A stretch of DNA of 55,685 nt. Source: Sphingobacteriales bacterium (GTDB taxonomy: Bacteria > Bacteroidota > Bacteroidia > Chitinophagales > UBA2359). The stretch covers positions 1 through 55,685 of the forward strand of contig JADKCK010000036.1 of the NCBI GenBank assembly GCA_016718845.1, given 5' to 3'. The notes under the pieces are model-generated. The model did not search any database. It was given only the letters and a program-made list of their open reading frames with translations, and had not been told where the DNA came from. Both the position numbers and the translations under genes were made by a program. Of this stretch, positions 25,862 to 35,456 are shown in pieces (position 1 is the first letter of the stretch; every line of letters begins with the position of its first letter).

Positions 25862-27193
25862 ATGAATACAGAAGTATTAAAAAATGGTTGGCGACACGAG
25901 CTTGCCAATCATTCGTTGCCCGAAGTTTATGGGTCTATAAAAGTACCCACAACGGGCAGTTTTTGGCGAAAGTTATTTGCCTTTACCGGACCAGGTTTAA
26001 TGGTTGCGGTGGGCTATATGGACCCCGGTAACTGGGCAACCGACATTGCAGGAGGCGCACAGTTTGGCTATGCCTTGTTGTCGGTTATTCTTATCTCCAA
26101 TTTATTTGCTATGCTATTGCAGCATTTATCGCTTAAATTGGGTATTGTAACAGGTCGCGATTTAGCACAGGCTTGCCGCGACCATTTCTCGAAACCCGTA
26201 GCCATGGTGCTGTGGGTGCTGTGCGAAATTGCCATTGCCGCCTGCGACTTGGCAGAGGTAATAGGCTCGGCAATTGCCCTTAATTTACTGTTTGGCATAC
26301 CGCTAACCGTAGGTGTAATAATTACAGCCTTAGATGTATTAATTATTTTATACTTTCAGAGTAAAGGATTTAGAATTATTGAGAGCATTGTGGCGGGTTT
26401 AATTGGCATTATATTTTTGTGTTTTGCCTACGAGATAGCCGTTTCGCAACCAGCCATAATGGCAATTATGGGCGGCTTGTTGCCACAGCCACAAATTGTT
26501 AGTAACCCGGCTATGTTGTACATTGCCATTGGCATTTTGGGTGCAACGGTTATGCCACATAATTTATATCTACATTCGAGTATTGTACAAACGCGCAACT
26601 ACGACAAAACAGATGCAGGCAAACGCCATGCTATAAAATATGCCACCATCGACTCAACGGCATCGTTGTTGTTGGCTTTTTTTGTAAATGCGGCTATTCT
26701 TATTTTGGCGGCGGCGGCTTTTCATGGCACCCCGCACGAGTCGGTTGCCGACATTTCGGATGCTTACCGTCTTTTAGACCCACTTTTGGGTAGCAAATAT
26801 GCGGCTACATTTTTTGGTATTGCTTTGTTGGCAGCGGGTTTAAACTCCACATTAACGGGCACTTTGGCAGGTCAAATTGTGATGGAAGGTTTTTTGAACA
26901 TACAACTTAAACCTTGGTTGCGCAGATTAGTTACACGTTTGCTTGCTCTTATACCGGCGCTAATAGTTACTATTTGGTATGGCGAAAAAGGCACCGGGCA
27001 ATTGTTGGTACTTAGTCAGGTGGTTTTATCAATGCAGTTAAGTTTTGCCGTTATACCGTTGGTGCTGTTTACAAACGATAAAACCAAAATGCAAGGTTTT
27101 GAAAACTCGGTGTTGGTAAAAGTAATTAGCTGGATAGTAGCAAGTATTATTGTGGCGCTAAATGTGTATCTGCTTTGGAAAACGTTTTTTTAG
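25862..27193 (+). CDS. mntH: Nramp-family divalent metal transporter
   Basis: The 443-residue inner-membrane protein has about 11 membrane helices. It carries the two family hallmarks: DPGN at 54-57 in the first helix and MPH at about 231-233 in the sixth, both needed for metal binding (Mn2+, Fe2+) and proton coupling. The sequence AIAACDLAEVIGSAIALNLL and DSTASLLLAFFVNA segments also fit. It stands alone, with its own promoter and a palindromic operator candidate upstream, as expected for a metal-regulated uptake gene. Confidence 0.93.
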   Translation: MNTEVLKNGWRHELANHSLPEVYGSIKVPTTGSFWRKLFAFTGPGLMVAVGYMDPGNWATDIAGGAQFGYALLSVILISNLFAMLLQHLSLKLGIVTGRDLAQACRDHFSKPVAMVLWVLCEIAIAACDLAEVIGSAIALNLLFGIPLTVGVIITALDVLIILYFQSKGFRIIESIVAGLIGIIFLCFAYEIAVSQPAIMAIMGGLLPQPQIVSNPAMLYIAIGILGATVMPHNLYLHSSIVQTRNYDKTDAGKRHAIKYATIDSTASLLLAFFVNAAILILAAAAFHGTPHESVADISDAYRLLDPLLGSKYAATFFGIALLAAGLNSTLTGTLAGQIVMEGFLNIQLKPWLRRLVTRLLALIPALIVTIWYGEKGTGQLLVLSQVVLSMQLSFAVIPLVLFTNDKTKMQGFENSVLVKVISWIVASIIVALNVYLLWKTFF

Positions 27194-27667
27194 ATTTACC
27201 AATTTGATAACGACATTGAAAAGTAGTAAAAAGCTACGTGCCATTTAGCCTATTTATAGGACGTGAGCTTGTCGTAGTTCGACAAGCTCACTCTATAGTT
27301 TGTGAAGTAAAAACAACAAGAACACGAGAAGAAGGAGTTTATGTTCTTCACTATTGGGTTACAAACTAAAAAATAACCAATAAAAAAGCGATATCATGAA
27401 GAAAAAAACCTCTGTGTTCTCCGTGTCTCCGTTGTAAACAAAAAAAACTTTGTGGTAAATTAAAAAACAAGCAATAATATGGAGTAGTTTTAACAAGCAT
27501 TTACTACTTTTCAAGGTCTGCATTAAAATGCTTTTCGTCTTGCTCTAAAAACCTTAGTCATCATTGGTTAAATTTGGTAACGTTTTTCATGGATAAAAAA
27601 CAACCTAAATAAAAAAAACACATTTGCAGAAAGCCCCAGGGTTTATCTGCTATTGGTTTTTTAGCTA
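27194..27667. other. Intergenic region with REP-like hairpin and repeat fragments
   Basis: The 474-base gap holds the perfect hairpin at 27263-27291 and, near 27405-27435, a CTCTGTGTTCTCCGTGTCTCC-type string of the sort found in many Bacteroidota intergenic regions. No coding frame or RNA was recognised. Confidence 0.5.
27263..27291. repeat. REP-like perfect hairpin GTGAGCTTGTCG
   Basis: A 12-bp stem (27263-27274 with 27280-27291) has loop TAGTT, flanked by further TATAG/CTATA pairing. It has the same core as 16199-16219 and could also act as the mntH transcript 3' end. Confidence 0.85.
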
Positions 27668-28804
27668 CTAAGTTTTATCTATTTTTATCAAAACAATTTT
27701 TTCTACTACAATTTTATTGTTATTGGTGTTTATTACCTCTACTAAATAAATGCCTTTGGGGTGTCCCGATAAGTCAATTTTTAGGTTGGTGCTTTGGGGT
27801 GTAAACTCCATAATGGTTTTGCCTGCCAAACTAGTTACGCGTATGGTGTTGGCTAAGGTTTGGGTTTGTATTTGACACAAGCCTGTTGTTGGATTTGGGG
27901 CAATGTTAACTTGGTTAAGTTGCGTACTTACTGGATTAATACCTATGGCTGGTGCTTCAACGTATCGGTACGATACTGTTGAAACAGCGCCTGTTACGGG
28001 TATTGTTGATGCGGTTAAAAGTGCATCGTGGTGTATGGCATCTCGAAACTCGTAAGTAACGGTTTCGGTGGGTATGGGTAGGTCGCCGAGTGGTAAATCT
28101 ACCCAAAAACCACCTATAAAACTGGCTACATGTACGGCTACGGTATAGCCTAGTGCATCGGTGCGTTTGATGCGCAACACGTCGGCGGTAGGCATGTTGG
28201 GCAGGGTAAGTTTGCCAAAGGCATCTACCACATAATTGGTGTTTATGTTGAGCAGCACCCTAAACGAGTCGACGGTGGTAAATGGTATGGGGTTAAGGTT
28301 TTGCAAGGTGGTGTCTAAGCCCGGAATGGCGCTAACGGGTAAATCTAAACCAAACGAAGCGGTGTTGTTGTCGCTGCTGTTGTAGGTAATAGGTGCTTGG
28401 CGCAAAATGTAGGGTTGTATTAAGGCTAAGGGCAGACTAAAACCCAATAAATTAAGGTTGCTACCTACTGCCTCAATGCTGTTGGTGTTTATTTGGGCAT
28501 AAAACGTAAGCGTGCCACTTACATAAGGCGATACAATGTCGGCTGATGGGAAATTTTCGGTGGCTACGGGGTCGGTAGAGGCATCAATGATGGTTTCTTC
28601 GCGGGTGGCATCAGCCGACAGGGTGCTGTAGTCCCATGTTTGTGCTGTTGAACTAGGTTCGGTTACGGTAAAGGGTGTTATGTCTAAATCTTGGGCAACT
28701 TGGTACACATCGCCGGGTGCGGCAAAGGTGGTACTGCTAATAGTGATTTGAGCCCACAAAGAAGCATAATGTAGTAATAAAAAAAATACAAGTAATTTTT
28801 TCAT
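27668..28804 (-). CDS. Secreted protein with T9SS type A sorting domain
   Basis: The 378-residue protein has a signal peptide (about 1-18, LHYASLWAQ) and a long beta-rich mature part (about 19-295) with no enzyme motif seen. A C-terminal sorting domain starts at NIAPNPTTGLCQIQTQ (about 300) and ends with a GIYLVEVIN strand and a lysine-rich tail. It is probable T9SS cargo bound to the cell surface. CAAAGCTA at 28836-28843 is a possible -7 box. The function of the mature part is unknown. Confidence 0.75.
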   Translation of the reverse strand: MKKLLVFFLLLHYASLWAQITISSTTFAAPGDVYQVAQDLDITPFTVTEPSSTAQTWDYSTLSADATREETIIDASTDPVATENFPSADIVSPYVSGTLTFYAQINTNSIEAVGSNLNLLGFSLPLALIQPYILRQAPITYNSSDNNTASFGLDLPVSAIPGLDTTLQNLNPIPFTTVDSFRVLLNINTNYVVDAFGKLTLPNMPTADVLRIKRTDALGYTVAVHVASFIGGFWVDLPLGDLPIPTETVTYEFRDAIHHDALLTASTIPVTGAVSTVSYRYVEAPAIGINPVSTQLNQVNIAPNPTTGLCQIQTQTLANTIRVTSLAGKTIMEFTPQSTNLKIDLSGHPKGIYLVEVINTNNNKIVVEKIVLIKIDKT

Positions 28805-28893
28805 GGCGATAATTTAATGGCTTAGAATTTGCTGGCAAAGCTACAATAAATTTTTGAGGTATTATAATTAGGTGTTTTTTTTTGACAAAAGAT

Positions 28894-28930
28894 AACAACG
28901 CTCAGGTGCATTTGGCACTTGGGCGTTGTT
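28894..28930 (-). terminator. Terminator of the lytic transglycosylase gene
   Basis: The 16-bp arms 28894-28909 and 28915-28930 (AACAACGCTCAGGTGC with GCACTTGGGCGTTGTT) pair with two G-U wobbles. A T run follows on the minus strand about 11 bases further on, giving an intrinsic terminator 74 bases past the stop. Confidence 0.75.
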
Positions 28931-29003
28931 GTTTTGATAGATTATTTAAAGCCAGTGGTATTGTGTTTATCTTTGTTGTTTAATTAAACTGAGCGTGCTG
29001 TGT

Positions 29004-29738
29004 TTAAAAACTGGCTTCAAATACTTCTTTTTTCTCGTCTTTTTCCATTTTGCTACCATCTTTGGCAGTAAAAAAGGCGGTTGGATAAATGCGTTCCATG
29101 TGTTTATCAATATCGCGCACGGTTACACGTCCGTCGTCGTCGTAGTCTAAGCCCGAGTTTTGTTGATAATCTACGGTTGGTTGAGCATAAAGGGTGTAGC
29201 AGTAATCGCCGCTTAAAGCACGCGGATACAAAATTGCCAAATACAGTTCGGTAAGTGTATCAAAATTGCCATAGCGTTGGCGCACATTGTTTAGGTATTT
29301 GTATACATAATCAAGTTGTTTGATGTGTCCGGCATTTTGTATGCTTTTTACCGACACGCCAAAGTCGGTTTTTATGGTGGCGGGCATCCATTGTATCAAA
29401 CCTACGGCTCCGCTGCCTTTATGGTTCGATACGCTTGCATTAAATTTCGATTCGGCATACATTACTGCCATTAGCCATTCGGGTGGCACCTCTAATTTTT
29501 CGCTTATTTTTCGTACTTTTTCCTCGAAGGTTTCGGTGTCTTCTACATAGTTGCTAGCCTCGTCCATTAAGTAAAGGCTTTCGGTATTTTTGCCCCACAT
29601 AATGTGTTCAACGCTGCCTTTAAAGGCGGTATAGGTAAATAAATTAGTAGCAAACACGGCTACTACCAACATACTTAGTGCTCGCACGTCAAGCACTATT
29701 TCTTTGTTGTTGTTCAGTTTAATTAAACGATAACTCAT
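29004..29738 (-). CDS. SLT-type lytic transglycosylase with EF-hand-like tail
   Basis: The 244-residue protein has an N-terminal membrane helix (about 18-38, no cleavable signal apparent). A soluble lytic transglycosylase domain follows (about 70-185) with catalytic E96 in AVMYAESKFN, and GSGAVGLIQWMPAT. A C-terminal tail holds a calcium-loop-like DYDDDGRVTVRDID (198-211). Such enzymes cut peptidoglycan strands without hydrolysis, from the periplasmic face. The EF-hand or dockerin-like tail could bind calcium or a partner and is unusual for this family. It is followed by its own terminator. Confidence 0.75.
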   Translation of the reverse strand: MSYRLIKLNNNKEIVLDVRALSMLVVAVFATNLFTYTAFKGSVEHIMWGKNTESLYLMDEASNYVEDTETFEEKVRKISEKLEVPPEWLMAVMYAESKFNASVSNHKGSGAVGLIQWMPATIKTDFGVSVKSIQNAGHIKQLDYVYKYLNNVRQRYGNFDTLTELYLAILYPRALSGDYCYTLYAQPTVDYQQNSGLDYDDDGRVTVRDIDKHMERIYPTAFFTAKDGSKMEKDEKKEVFEASF

Positions 29739-30011
29739 GATAAAAATATTTTTTGTGTGATAAACTTTTTGTGATAGAAAATTGGCAATGATGTATTGAC
29801 CAAACTTAGCACTAACTATATCTCTGTGTTATTAGTTGCTGTTTTACGATGCAAAATTACTAATTTTTTTAGCAAAAAGCTAAAAATTATTGCTAAATGC
29901 AGAAATTTTTTTTTCTATCAAGGCTAATGCGTTGATAATCAGCACTTTTTTTGACACTTGATAATAAATAAATTTTATGACTTGTAAACAAAATACACAT
30001 TATACAAAAGC
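29739..30011. other. AT-rich gap upstream of the transglycosylase gene
   Basis: CAAACTTA at 29801-29808 is the reverse complement of a TAnnTTTG box and could be the -7 of the minus-strand transglycosylase gene. Nothing else was recognised. Confidence 0.35.
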
Positions 30012-30044
30012 AAATCCCGATAGGTAACATACCTATCGGGATTT
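30012..30044 (-). terminator. Terminator of the OmpA-family gene
   Basis: The perfect 14-bp stem AAATCCCGATAGGT (30012-30025 with 30031-30044) has a 5-base loop and lies 8 bases past the stop codon at 30052. Confidence 0.9.
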
Positions 30045-30051
30045 GGGTTGA

Positions 30052-32073
30052 TTAGTTCATGGCTTTAATTTGCTGTTTTAGTTCGTTGAGCGAGCAACTA
30101 TGGTAGTTTAGTTTATACACTGCTTGGCTACCTACTTCGGTATCTACGATTGCCAATTGGGGTTTGCCTTTGTCCAATTTTATAGATACCAACTTAATGG
30201 CTAAGCCTTTGGGTAGTTTGTCGGATACATAAACACCCCCTTTTTCGTAAATGGGCAACATACTTTTTATGTCTTTACACACGGCATATATGCTACTTTT
30301 ACTGGTTTCGGCAATGGTAATGGCTACTTTGTCGGCATCAGGATAGCTGTAAAAGCGGTCGCAATTTATCCAACCTAAAGTATTTACCTCCGACACGTAT
30401 TGGTTTAGGCTATTGGTGCTAAATTTGCCCATTTTAACCAATTGTTCGGATACTTGTTGGCGTAATTCTTCTATTTTTGCATAACATAACTCGTCAAATA
30501 GTTGCACAATTTGGTTGTTTACGTTGGTTCGGTATTGTGTGCTGTTTTGTAGTTTGTGTTCTTCGAGCAGTTTTTTATCGTCCATTACCTCTTGCCCCAA
30601 TGCCATTTGGTTGAGCAGCAAAAAATTAACGCCATCAAATTTAACTTTGTTGGTTTCTTTAAGTAGGCTCAATATTATGGTGTTGTGTAGTTGGTCAATT
30701 TTATTGTAGTCGGTGCCTACGGCTTTTGCCAATTGGGGTAGTATTTCGTACCATTTTGGCAAGGCAGTTTTTAGGCGTTGAGTAGCTTCGTAGTTGGCAT
30801 ATTGGGTAGCAAATTGGTTAAGTTCGTCAATTCGGTTTTGTAGTTCTGCTTCCCATTGTTGCTGTTGAGGTGCAAAAACAGAATCTTGCTGGGCGTAGTT
30901 TTTTAAGCTTTGTTCGTATCTTGCCAAACGTTGTTGGTACATTTGGTTACTTTTTTCGTGGGCTTTCATTTTTCGTCTAAATCTATCTTCTTCTATTTCT
31001 TTTATTTTTGCTTTACTAATAAACAAACTTTGCGGAAATTTGGGTTGATATTTAAACCTAGCACGTTTGGGTGGTTGCGGAGCTATGGGCAGATAAGGTT
31101 TGGTAGGTTTAATTAATTTGGGTGGCATGGCAGTGGCAAAGGTAGGTTGGGCAGGCAGGCTGCTTAGTGGCACGGTTATTTTTAAAAAATCGAAGTTAAT
31201 GGGTGGCAATGCGTCGTTTTGTGGTGTTGTTTTTTGGGTAAAGCTAACATTTGCAGGCTCCCAATTGATGGTTTTATTGGCGTTTTGTTTGCCATAAAAT
31301 AGCTCCATGCCGTTTTGCACCTTGGTGGTGGGCATTGATATTTGCAGATTTGAGCCACTTTTTACCTCCAAATTTTTGCCATTAGCTTGGGCAGCAAGGT
31401 ACACCATGCCCCCTGTTTCGAGTATTTGCCCGTTGCTTACCGTATTTAGGTTTTCGAGCAATATGTCGGCGGTAGATAGGGCTTCGCGTAGTTGCAGCGT
31501 GATGGTTGAGGTAGGTGTAGTGCCATCGGGGTAGGTTAAGCTACCTGCGGCAATGGCAATGGTGGTTCCGTTGCGGGCGGTAATGGTGCGGTTTTGTGCA
31601 GGCTCGATGTAGAAAGTTTGGAGGTTATCTTGGGTAGCTCGTTTTAATAGTTGCTCGAGGCTGTCGAACAAATAAGTGGTAATTAGCACATCTACGCGCC
31701 TATTTTTCTGTTGCCCTTCGGCATCGGCATTGTTGTATAGCGGTTGATTTTCGCCAAGGGCGGTACTATTTGTTTTGGTACTTTTGATGCCTTTTTGCAC
31801 CAGATATTGATAAACGGCATCGGCTCGGCGCTCGGACAATTGCTGATTGTAGCCATTAGAACCACGATTGTCGGTGTGTGCCTTAATCTCGATGCTGTAG
31901 TCGGCATAGGTATCTAATTGTGGCACTAATACATCAAGATTTTGCACCTCGTTGGGCGATAGTTGGTGGCTATCGGTGGCAAAAAATACACTTTGCGTTA
32001 GCAACGACGTACTTTGGGCATTTGCAAACATTGCCCAACACACAAAAAACAAAAAACTAGTAAGCTGTTTCAT
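30052..32073 (-). CDS. Secreted OmpA-family protein with N-terminal peptidoglycan-binding domain
   Basis: The 673-residue protein begins MKQLTSFLFFVCWAMFANAQ, a signal peptide (1-20). An OmpA domain follows (about 25-135; TDNRGSNGYNQQLSERRADAV and NRRVDVLI), unusually at the N-terminal end rather than the C-terminal one. The following region (about 140-300) is beta-rich. Further on is a proline-rich, basic section (about 310-350) and a helical C-terminal part. Overall it may anchor a surface structure to the cell wall. The start at 32073 is preferred to 32298, which would add 75 codons of AT-rich upstream sequence without a signal peptide. Confidence 0.7.
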   Translation of the reverse strand: MKQLTSFLFFVCWAMFANAQSTSLLTQSVFFATDSHQLSPNEVQNLDVLVPQLDTYADYSIEIKAHTDNRGSNGYNQQLSERRADAVYQYLVQKGIKSTKTNSTALGENQPLYNNADAEGQQKNRRVDVLITTYLFDSLEQLLKRATQDNLQTFYIEPAQNRTITARNGTTIAIAAGSLTYPDGTTPTSTITLQLREALSTADILLENLNTVSNGQILETGGMVYLAAQANGKNLEVKSGSNLQISMPTTKVQNGMELFYGKQNANKTINWEPANVSFTQKTTPQNDALPPINFDFLKITVPLSSLPAQPTFATAMPPKLIKPTKPYLPIAPQPPKRARFKYQPKFPQSLFISKAKIKEIEEDRFRRKMKAHEKSNQMYQQRLARYEQSLKNYAQQDSVFAPQQQQWEAELQNRIDELNQFATQYANYEATQRLKTALPKWYEILPQLAKAVGTDYNKIDQLHNTIILSLLKETNKVKFDGVNFLLLNQMALGQEVMDDKKLLEEHKLQNSTQYRTNVNNQIVQLFDELCYAKIEELRQQVSEQLVKMGKFSTNSLNQYVSEVNTLGWINCDRFYSYPDADKVAITIAETSKSSIYAVCKDIKSMLPIYEKGGVYVSDKLPKGLAIKLVSIKLDKGKPQLAIVDTEVGSQAVYKLNYHSCSLNELKQQIKAMN

Positions 32074-32326
32074 ACACTTGAAGTTAAAATTAACAGATGG
32101 GGTGTTAAAAAGTGTTAAAATAACGCTTGTGCTTGCTTTTTTAGTGTGTGCGATGCAAAATAAATGTGCAATTGATATGCAGAAAGCAACATGTTTAAAT
32201 GTTTTTTTGTATTTTTGTGGGGATAAAAGGCAGCAGCCAATTAGGGCTGTTTGAATGATATTGTATGCTTTTTTACACGCATCGTATCGTCTAATCAATC
32301 AGGGCAAAAAATATCCGAATAAAATA

Positions 32327-33004
32327 ATGAAACCACTAACGATAATTATCTTTTTTCTAATCCAATTATTGTCAATTAATGCAATATGTCAAACTATTTC
32401 GTGTAATTTTTGCGACAGTTTGGTATTGACAAAGAGAGAATTGCAAAAATGTAAAATAGATTCTGTTTGGACAAATGACATAATAATAAAGACAAACTAC
32501 ATTTCGGCATTTAAAACCGAACTACTGCCTAAATATAAACTACAAAGAAAAGAGATACAAATACCACAAGATATTGAACCATCAATTCAAAGACTTAAAA
32601 GTGTTTATGATTCAATATTGACTATCAAATTAACTTATCTTGAAAAAGAAATGGATAAAAATCAATTATTTATTCAACCTAAGGCTTATATATCTTCGTT
32701 GTTATCGTTTCAAGTATTCAAATTTTACCCAGATATTTATGCAATATTATTAAATGGCATCCATTTGAAACTAAATCCTCAAACAACAACCGATGAGCTA
32801 CTTAGATACAAGAAACTGTCAAATGATATAATTGAAAAAATACCAAAAAATCTTTATGCTAAGTTGATAGCAATAACTTTTGAAATGGAAAATGACAGAA
32901 CCAGAATCTCTCAACAAATACCCTTTAGACTATTCGGCGGTTTGGAAGATGATGATTACAAGAAACAATGCGAAGTACTGAATTTTTTGATGTGGACAGA
33001 GTAA
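32327..33004 (+). CDS. Small secreted protein in an AT-rich island
   Basis: The 225-residue protein begins MKPLTIIIFFLIQLLSINAICQ, a signal peptide. The mature part is helical and charged (ERELQKCKIDSVW region, TIKLTYLEKEMD and FEMENDRTRIS). No family was recognised. GC content and codon choice are visibly lower and more A-rich than in flanking core genes, as expected for acquired DNA. It lies on the plus strand beside another unknown gene at 33246. Confidence 0.55.
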   Translation: MKPLTIIIFFLIQLLSINAICQTISCNFCDSLVLTKRELQKCKIDSVWTNDIIIKTNYISAFKTELLPKYKLQRKEIQIPQDIEPSIQRLKSVYDSILTIKLTYLEKEMDKNQLFIQPKAYISSLLSFQVFKFYPDIYAILLNGIHLKLNPQTTTDELLRYKKLSNDIIEKIPKNLYAKLIAITFEMENDRTRISQQIPFRLFGGLEDDDYKKQCEVLNFLMWTE

Positions 33005-33245
33005 ACCTGCAATAAATGCCAATTTTAGGTAAAAGTTGTGATATCCATTCAAGAAAAACACACTAAAAATATTTATATTTTTATTGACACTAATCATTCA
33101 TCTTATTAGTTAATATATTTTATTATTACAAAAACGTCACCAACAATTCATCACTCATTTTTTAAAATCTCAATCAAATATAAATTACAAGCATTATTTA
33201 TTACTAATACACAAATATTTACACTAATTAATTAATAGTAATTTT

Positions 33246-34157
33246 ATGGAAAATACAAATAAAATAGGAAATCCAGTTTTTATAATAAGCGTGCTAATAC
33301 TTATTACTAACGATTTTTATTTAAAAGCAGCATTTCATAACGATCTAACTGGAAAACTTTCTGATTTCGCAGGGCTTTTTGCATTTCCTTTTCTATTTAG
33401 TGCCTTACTTTATAAAAACAAAAATAAAATACATTTATTAACAGCATTGATTTTTGTAATCTGGAAAAGCGAATTTTCTCAAGTTTTTATTAACTTTGTT
33501 AATGGCTTTGGATTATCTATTAATAGAGTAGTTGACGCTACTGATAACATTGCCCTTGTCGCAATTCCAATATCCTATTTTGTATTATTAATTAGCGATG
33601 AAAATAAATATGATTTTAAACCTGCTTTTAAAAAAGCATTAATTATCATCTCTTGTCTATCGTTTATGGCAACAAGTAGGAGACCAATACAAAAGAAAAT
33701 GCGTGTAAGCATTGAAAAAGAATATGTATTTGAATTTTCCAAAAGAGAATTAGTATCCAGATTAAATGCCATTCAAATTAAAGAAATAAGTAGCCTTAAT
33801 ATGATGCCCAGAAATATAAACTTTGATAGCCAAACAAATGTTTTTCAGTATCAATATAGTAAAGATACCTTAGCTGTTTTGCTTGATTATAAGCAAATAA
33901 ATGACCAAGATACAATAAAATTTAAGACATCTTTTGCTGAGATTTTAATTTCTGGTAACGAAACAGATTCTAAGTTAAAACTTTTGGCAGTTTACAAGTT
34001 CGCTCCGAGATTCAGCGCCGAAAAGTACCAAGATAAAGCAATTAAAGAATTTGAACAAAAAATTATAAAAAAAATATTAGCATCAATGCTACTTTGTGGC
34101 AACAGTAGGATAGTTGGACTAAAACATGCCGTTACGCTCCATTCTCTTGTCCAATAG
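33246..34157 (+). CDS. Membrane protein of unknown function in the AT-rich island
   Basis: The 303-residue protein has four or five membrane helices in the first half (about 10-150, with DLTGKLSDFAGLFAFPFLF near 32-50 as a recognisable conserved segment). A soluble C-terminal half (about 155-285) follows. The last 20 residues (CGNSRIVGLKHAVTLHSLVQ) may be out-of-family read-through, since the DNA changes character after about 34090. No function is assigned. It may be a partner of the preceding secreted protein. Confidence 0.55.
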   Translation: MENTNKIGNPVFIISVLILITNDFYLKAAFHNDLTGKLSDFAGLFAFPFLFSALLYKNKNKIHLLTALIFVIWKSEFSQVFINFVNGFGLSINRVVDATDNIALVAIPISYFVLLISDENKYDFKPAFKKALIIISCLSFMATSRRPIQKKMRVSIEKEYVFEFSKRELVSRLNAIQIKEISSLNMMPRNINFDSQTNVFQYQYSKDTLAVLLDYKQINDQDTIKFKTSFAEILISGNETDSKLKLLAVYKFAPRFSAEKYQDKAIKEFEQKIIKKILASMLLCGNSRIVGLKHAVTLHSLVQ

Positions 34158-34353
34158 TGTGTGCTCGAAATGCTATGCCCTCTGATGACTGCTGTTTACA
34201 CCAAGTGATATTTGCATATCCATTATGCCCGATTTGGTATTTGCCGATACCTCCACCAAGTCGCTTTTTTTCGGAGTGTCGACTCGTTTTGTTTGCCCTT
34301 CTTATTAGGGTGTGTAGCGGACTTTAACCCCAAGCTATTGCCTATGACACAAA
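34158..34353. other. Gap after the AT-rich island
   Basis: This sequence has higher GC than the island and reads open on the minus strand without a start codon. It is treated as non-coding or a decayed gene end. Confidence 0.4.
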
Positions 34354-34395
34354 AATACAAATGGTTCGACCTTTAAAGGTCGAACCATTTGTATT
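34354..34395 (-). terminator. Terminator of the coiled-coil membrane protein gene
   Basis: A 42-base near-perfect palindrome (34354-34374 with 34375-34395, AAATGGTTCGACCTTT arm) lies 35 bases past the stop. Confidence 0.92.
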
Positions 34396-34430
34396 ATAGA
34401 AAAACAATTAAATTTTATATGGCAATAGCA

Positions 34431-35456
34431 TTACTTAAGCGTTACCTGTCCGCCGCCAATATAATAGCCTTCGTTGTATAGTTCAACTTTGTATTTTCCG
34501 TCCATAAATTCGGCGTTGTGTTTGCAGTTTACGCAGGCTTGTCCAGCATCGCCTGTATAATCTACCATTGCTTTTTGGGTATATTGCATGCTTTCGCCAG
34601 TGGCTTCGTTGGTAAAAATACCACCGCCTAACTCTTGCACGGCTAATACCTCGCCTTTGGGGTTAATAATACGAGCCATTATTTCTTTGTCGCCGGGTCG
34701 GGCAGCAGCGTTAGGTACAATGTCAAAGCACACCTTAAACTCGTCGGCGCGTTTGTTGCTTTTTACGGACACTTCTTTGCCATTTTTGCGCAATTTAACG
34801 GCTTGTGCCGTAATATTAGCCGCTCTGATAACCGAGTTGGCACGGCTTACTTTTTGTGTAAGTTGTGTTTTGTCTTGGGTTAGTGCTTCTTTCTCCGATG
34901 TTAAACCTTCTTTTTCGGTTTGCAGTTGTTGTTTTTCGGTACTTAGTACCTCTTTGTCGGTTGCCAGTGTTTTTATGGTGTCGCGTTGTTTGCCAATATC
35001 TTGCTGTAGCCCCGAGTTTTTGTTCGTCAAATCTTGGTTAGCCGCCGTAAGTGCCTCAATTTGAAGTTTGTACTCGTCAACGTTGGTTCGTAGCGATGCC
35101 ATCAGTGCTTTTGTTTGCTCTAACTCTTTTCGCGATGTGCCACTACCGCGCAACAATTGCTCAATTTTGGCTTTTTGTTGTTCAATCATACCTTGTGTGC
35201 CAGCAAGTGTACTATCAAGTGTCGAGTTTTGGGTTTTATAGTTCTCTAACTCTTGCAACATGGTGTTGTACTCGGCTTGTAGCGAGGCTTTTTCGGTTTG
35301 CAAACTATCCACTTGCATCGTATTGTCGCGCTTCATTTTGTAGTTGCTATAAAAAAGCAACCCATTAATGAGCAATAATATGCCTATAAGGGCAATGTAA
35401 TAGATGCGTTTCGAATTACCATTCGATGAATTTGATTGGTCTTGATAATCGTTCAT
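34431..35456 (-). CDS. Membrane-anchored coiled-coil protein
   Basis: The 341-residue protein has a short cytoplasmic start, one membrane helix (about 18-38, IYYIALIGILLLINGLLFY), and a long coiled coil (about 45-205; heptad-rich, KASLQAEYNTMLQELENYK and STEKQQLQTEKEGLTSEKE). A beta-rich C-terminal domain follows (about 220-341; FKVCFDIVPNAAARPGDKEI, GGGIFTNEATGESMQYTQ, GKYKVELYNEGYYIGGG). Such proteins may span or probe the periplasm. The C-terminal domain looks like a repeated Bacteroidota family, but I cannot name it. Confidence 0.65.
   Translation of the reverse strand: MNDYQDQSNSSNGNSKRIYYIALIGILLLINGLLFYSNYKMKRDNTMQVDSLQTEKASLQAEYNTMLQELENYKTQNSTLDSTLAGTQGMIEQQKAKIEQLLRGSGTSRKELEQTKALMASLRTNVDEYKLQIEALTAANQDLTNKNSGLQQDIGKQRDTIKTLATDKEVLSTEKQQLQTEKEGLTSEKEALTQDKTQLTQKVSRANSVIRAANITAQAVKLRKNGKEVSVKSNKRADEFKVCFDIVPNAAARPGDKEIMARIINPKGEVLAVQELGGGIFTNEATGESMQYTQKAMVDYTGDAGQACVNCKHNAEFMDGKYKVELYNEGYYIGGGQVTLK

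Noticed and set aside
34132..34393. Minus-strand open frame after the AT-rich island
   Set aside because: No start codon, and it runs into the perfect terminator palindrome, so it is unlikely to be a gene. A decayed gene end remains possible.
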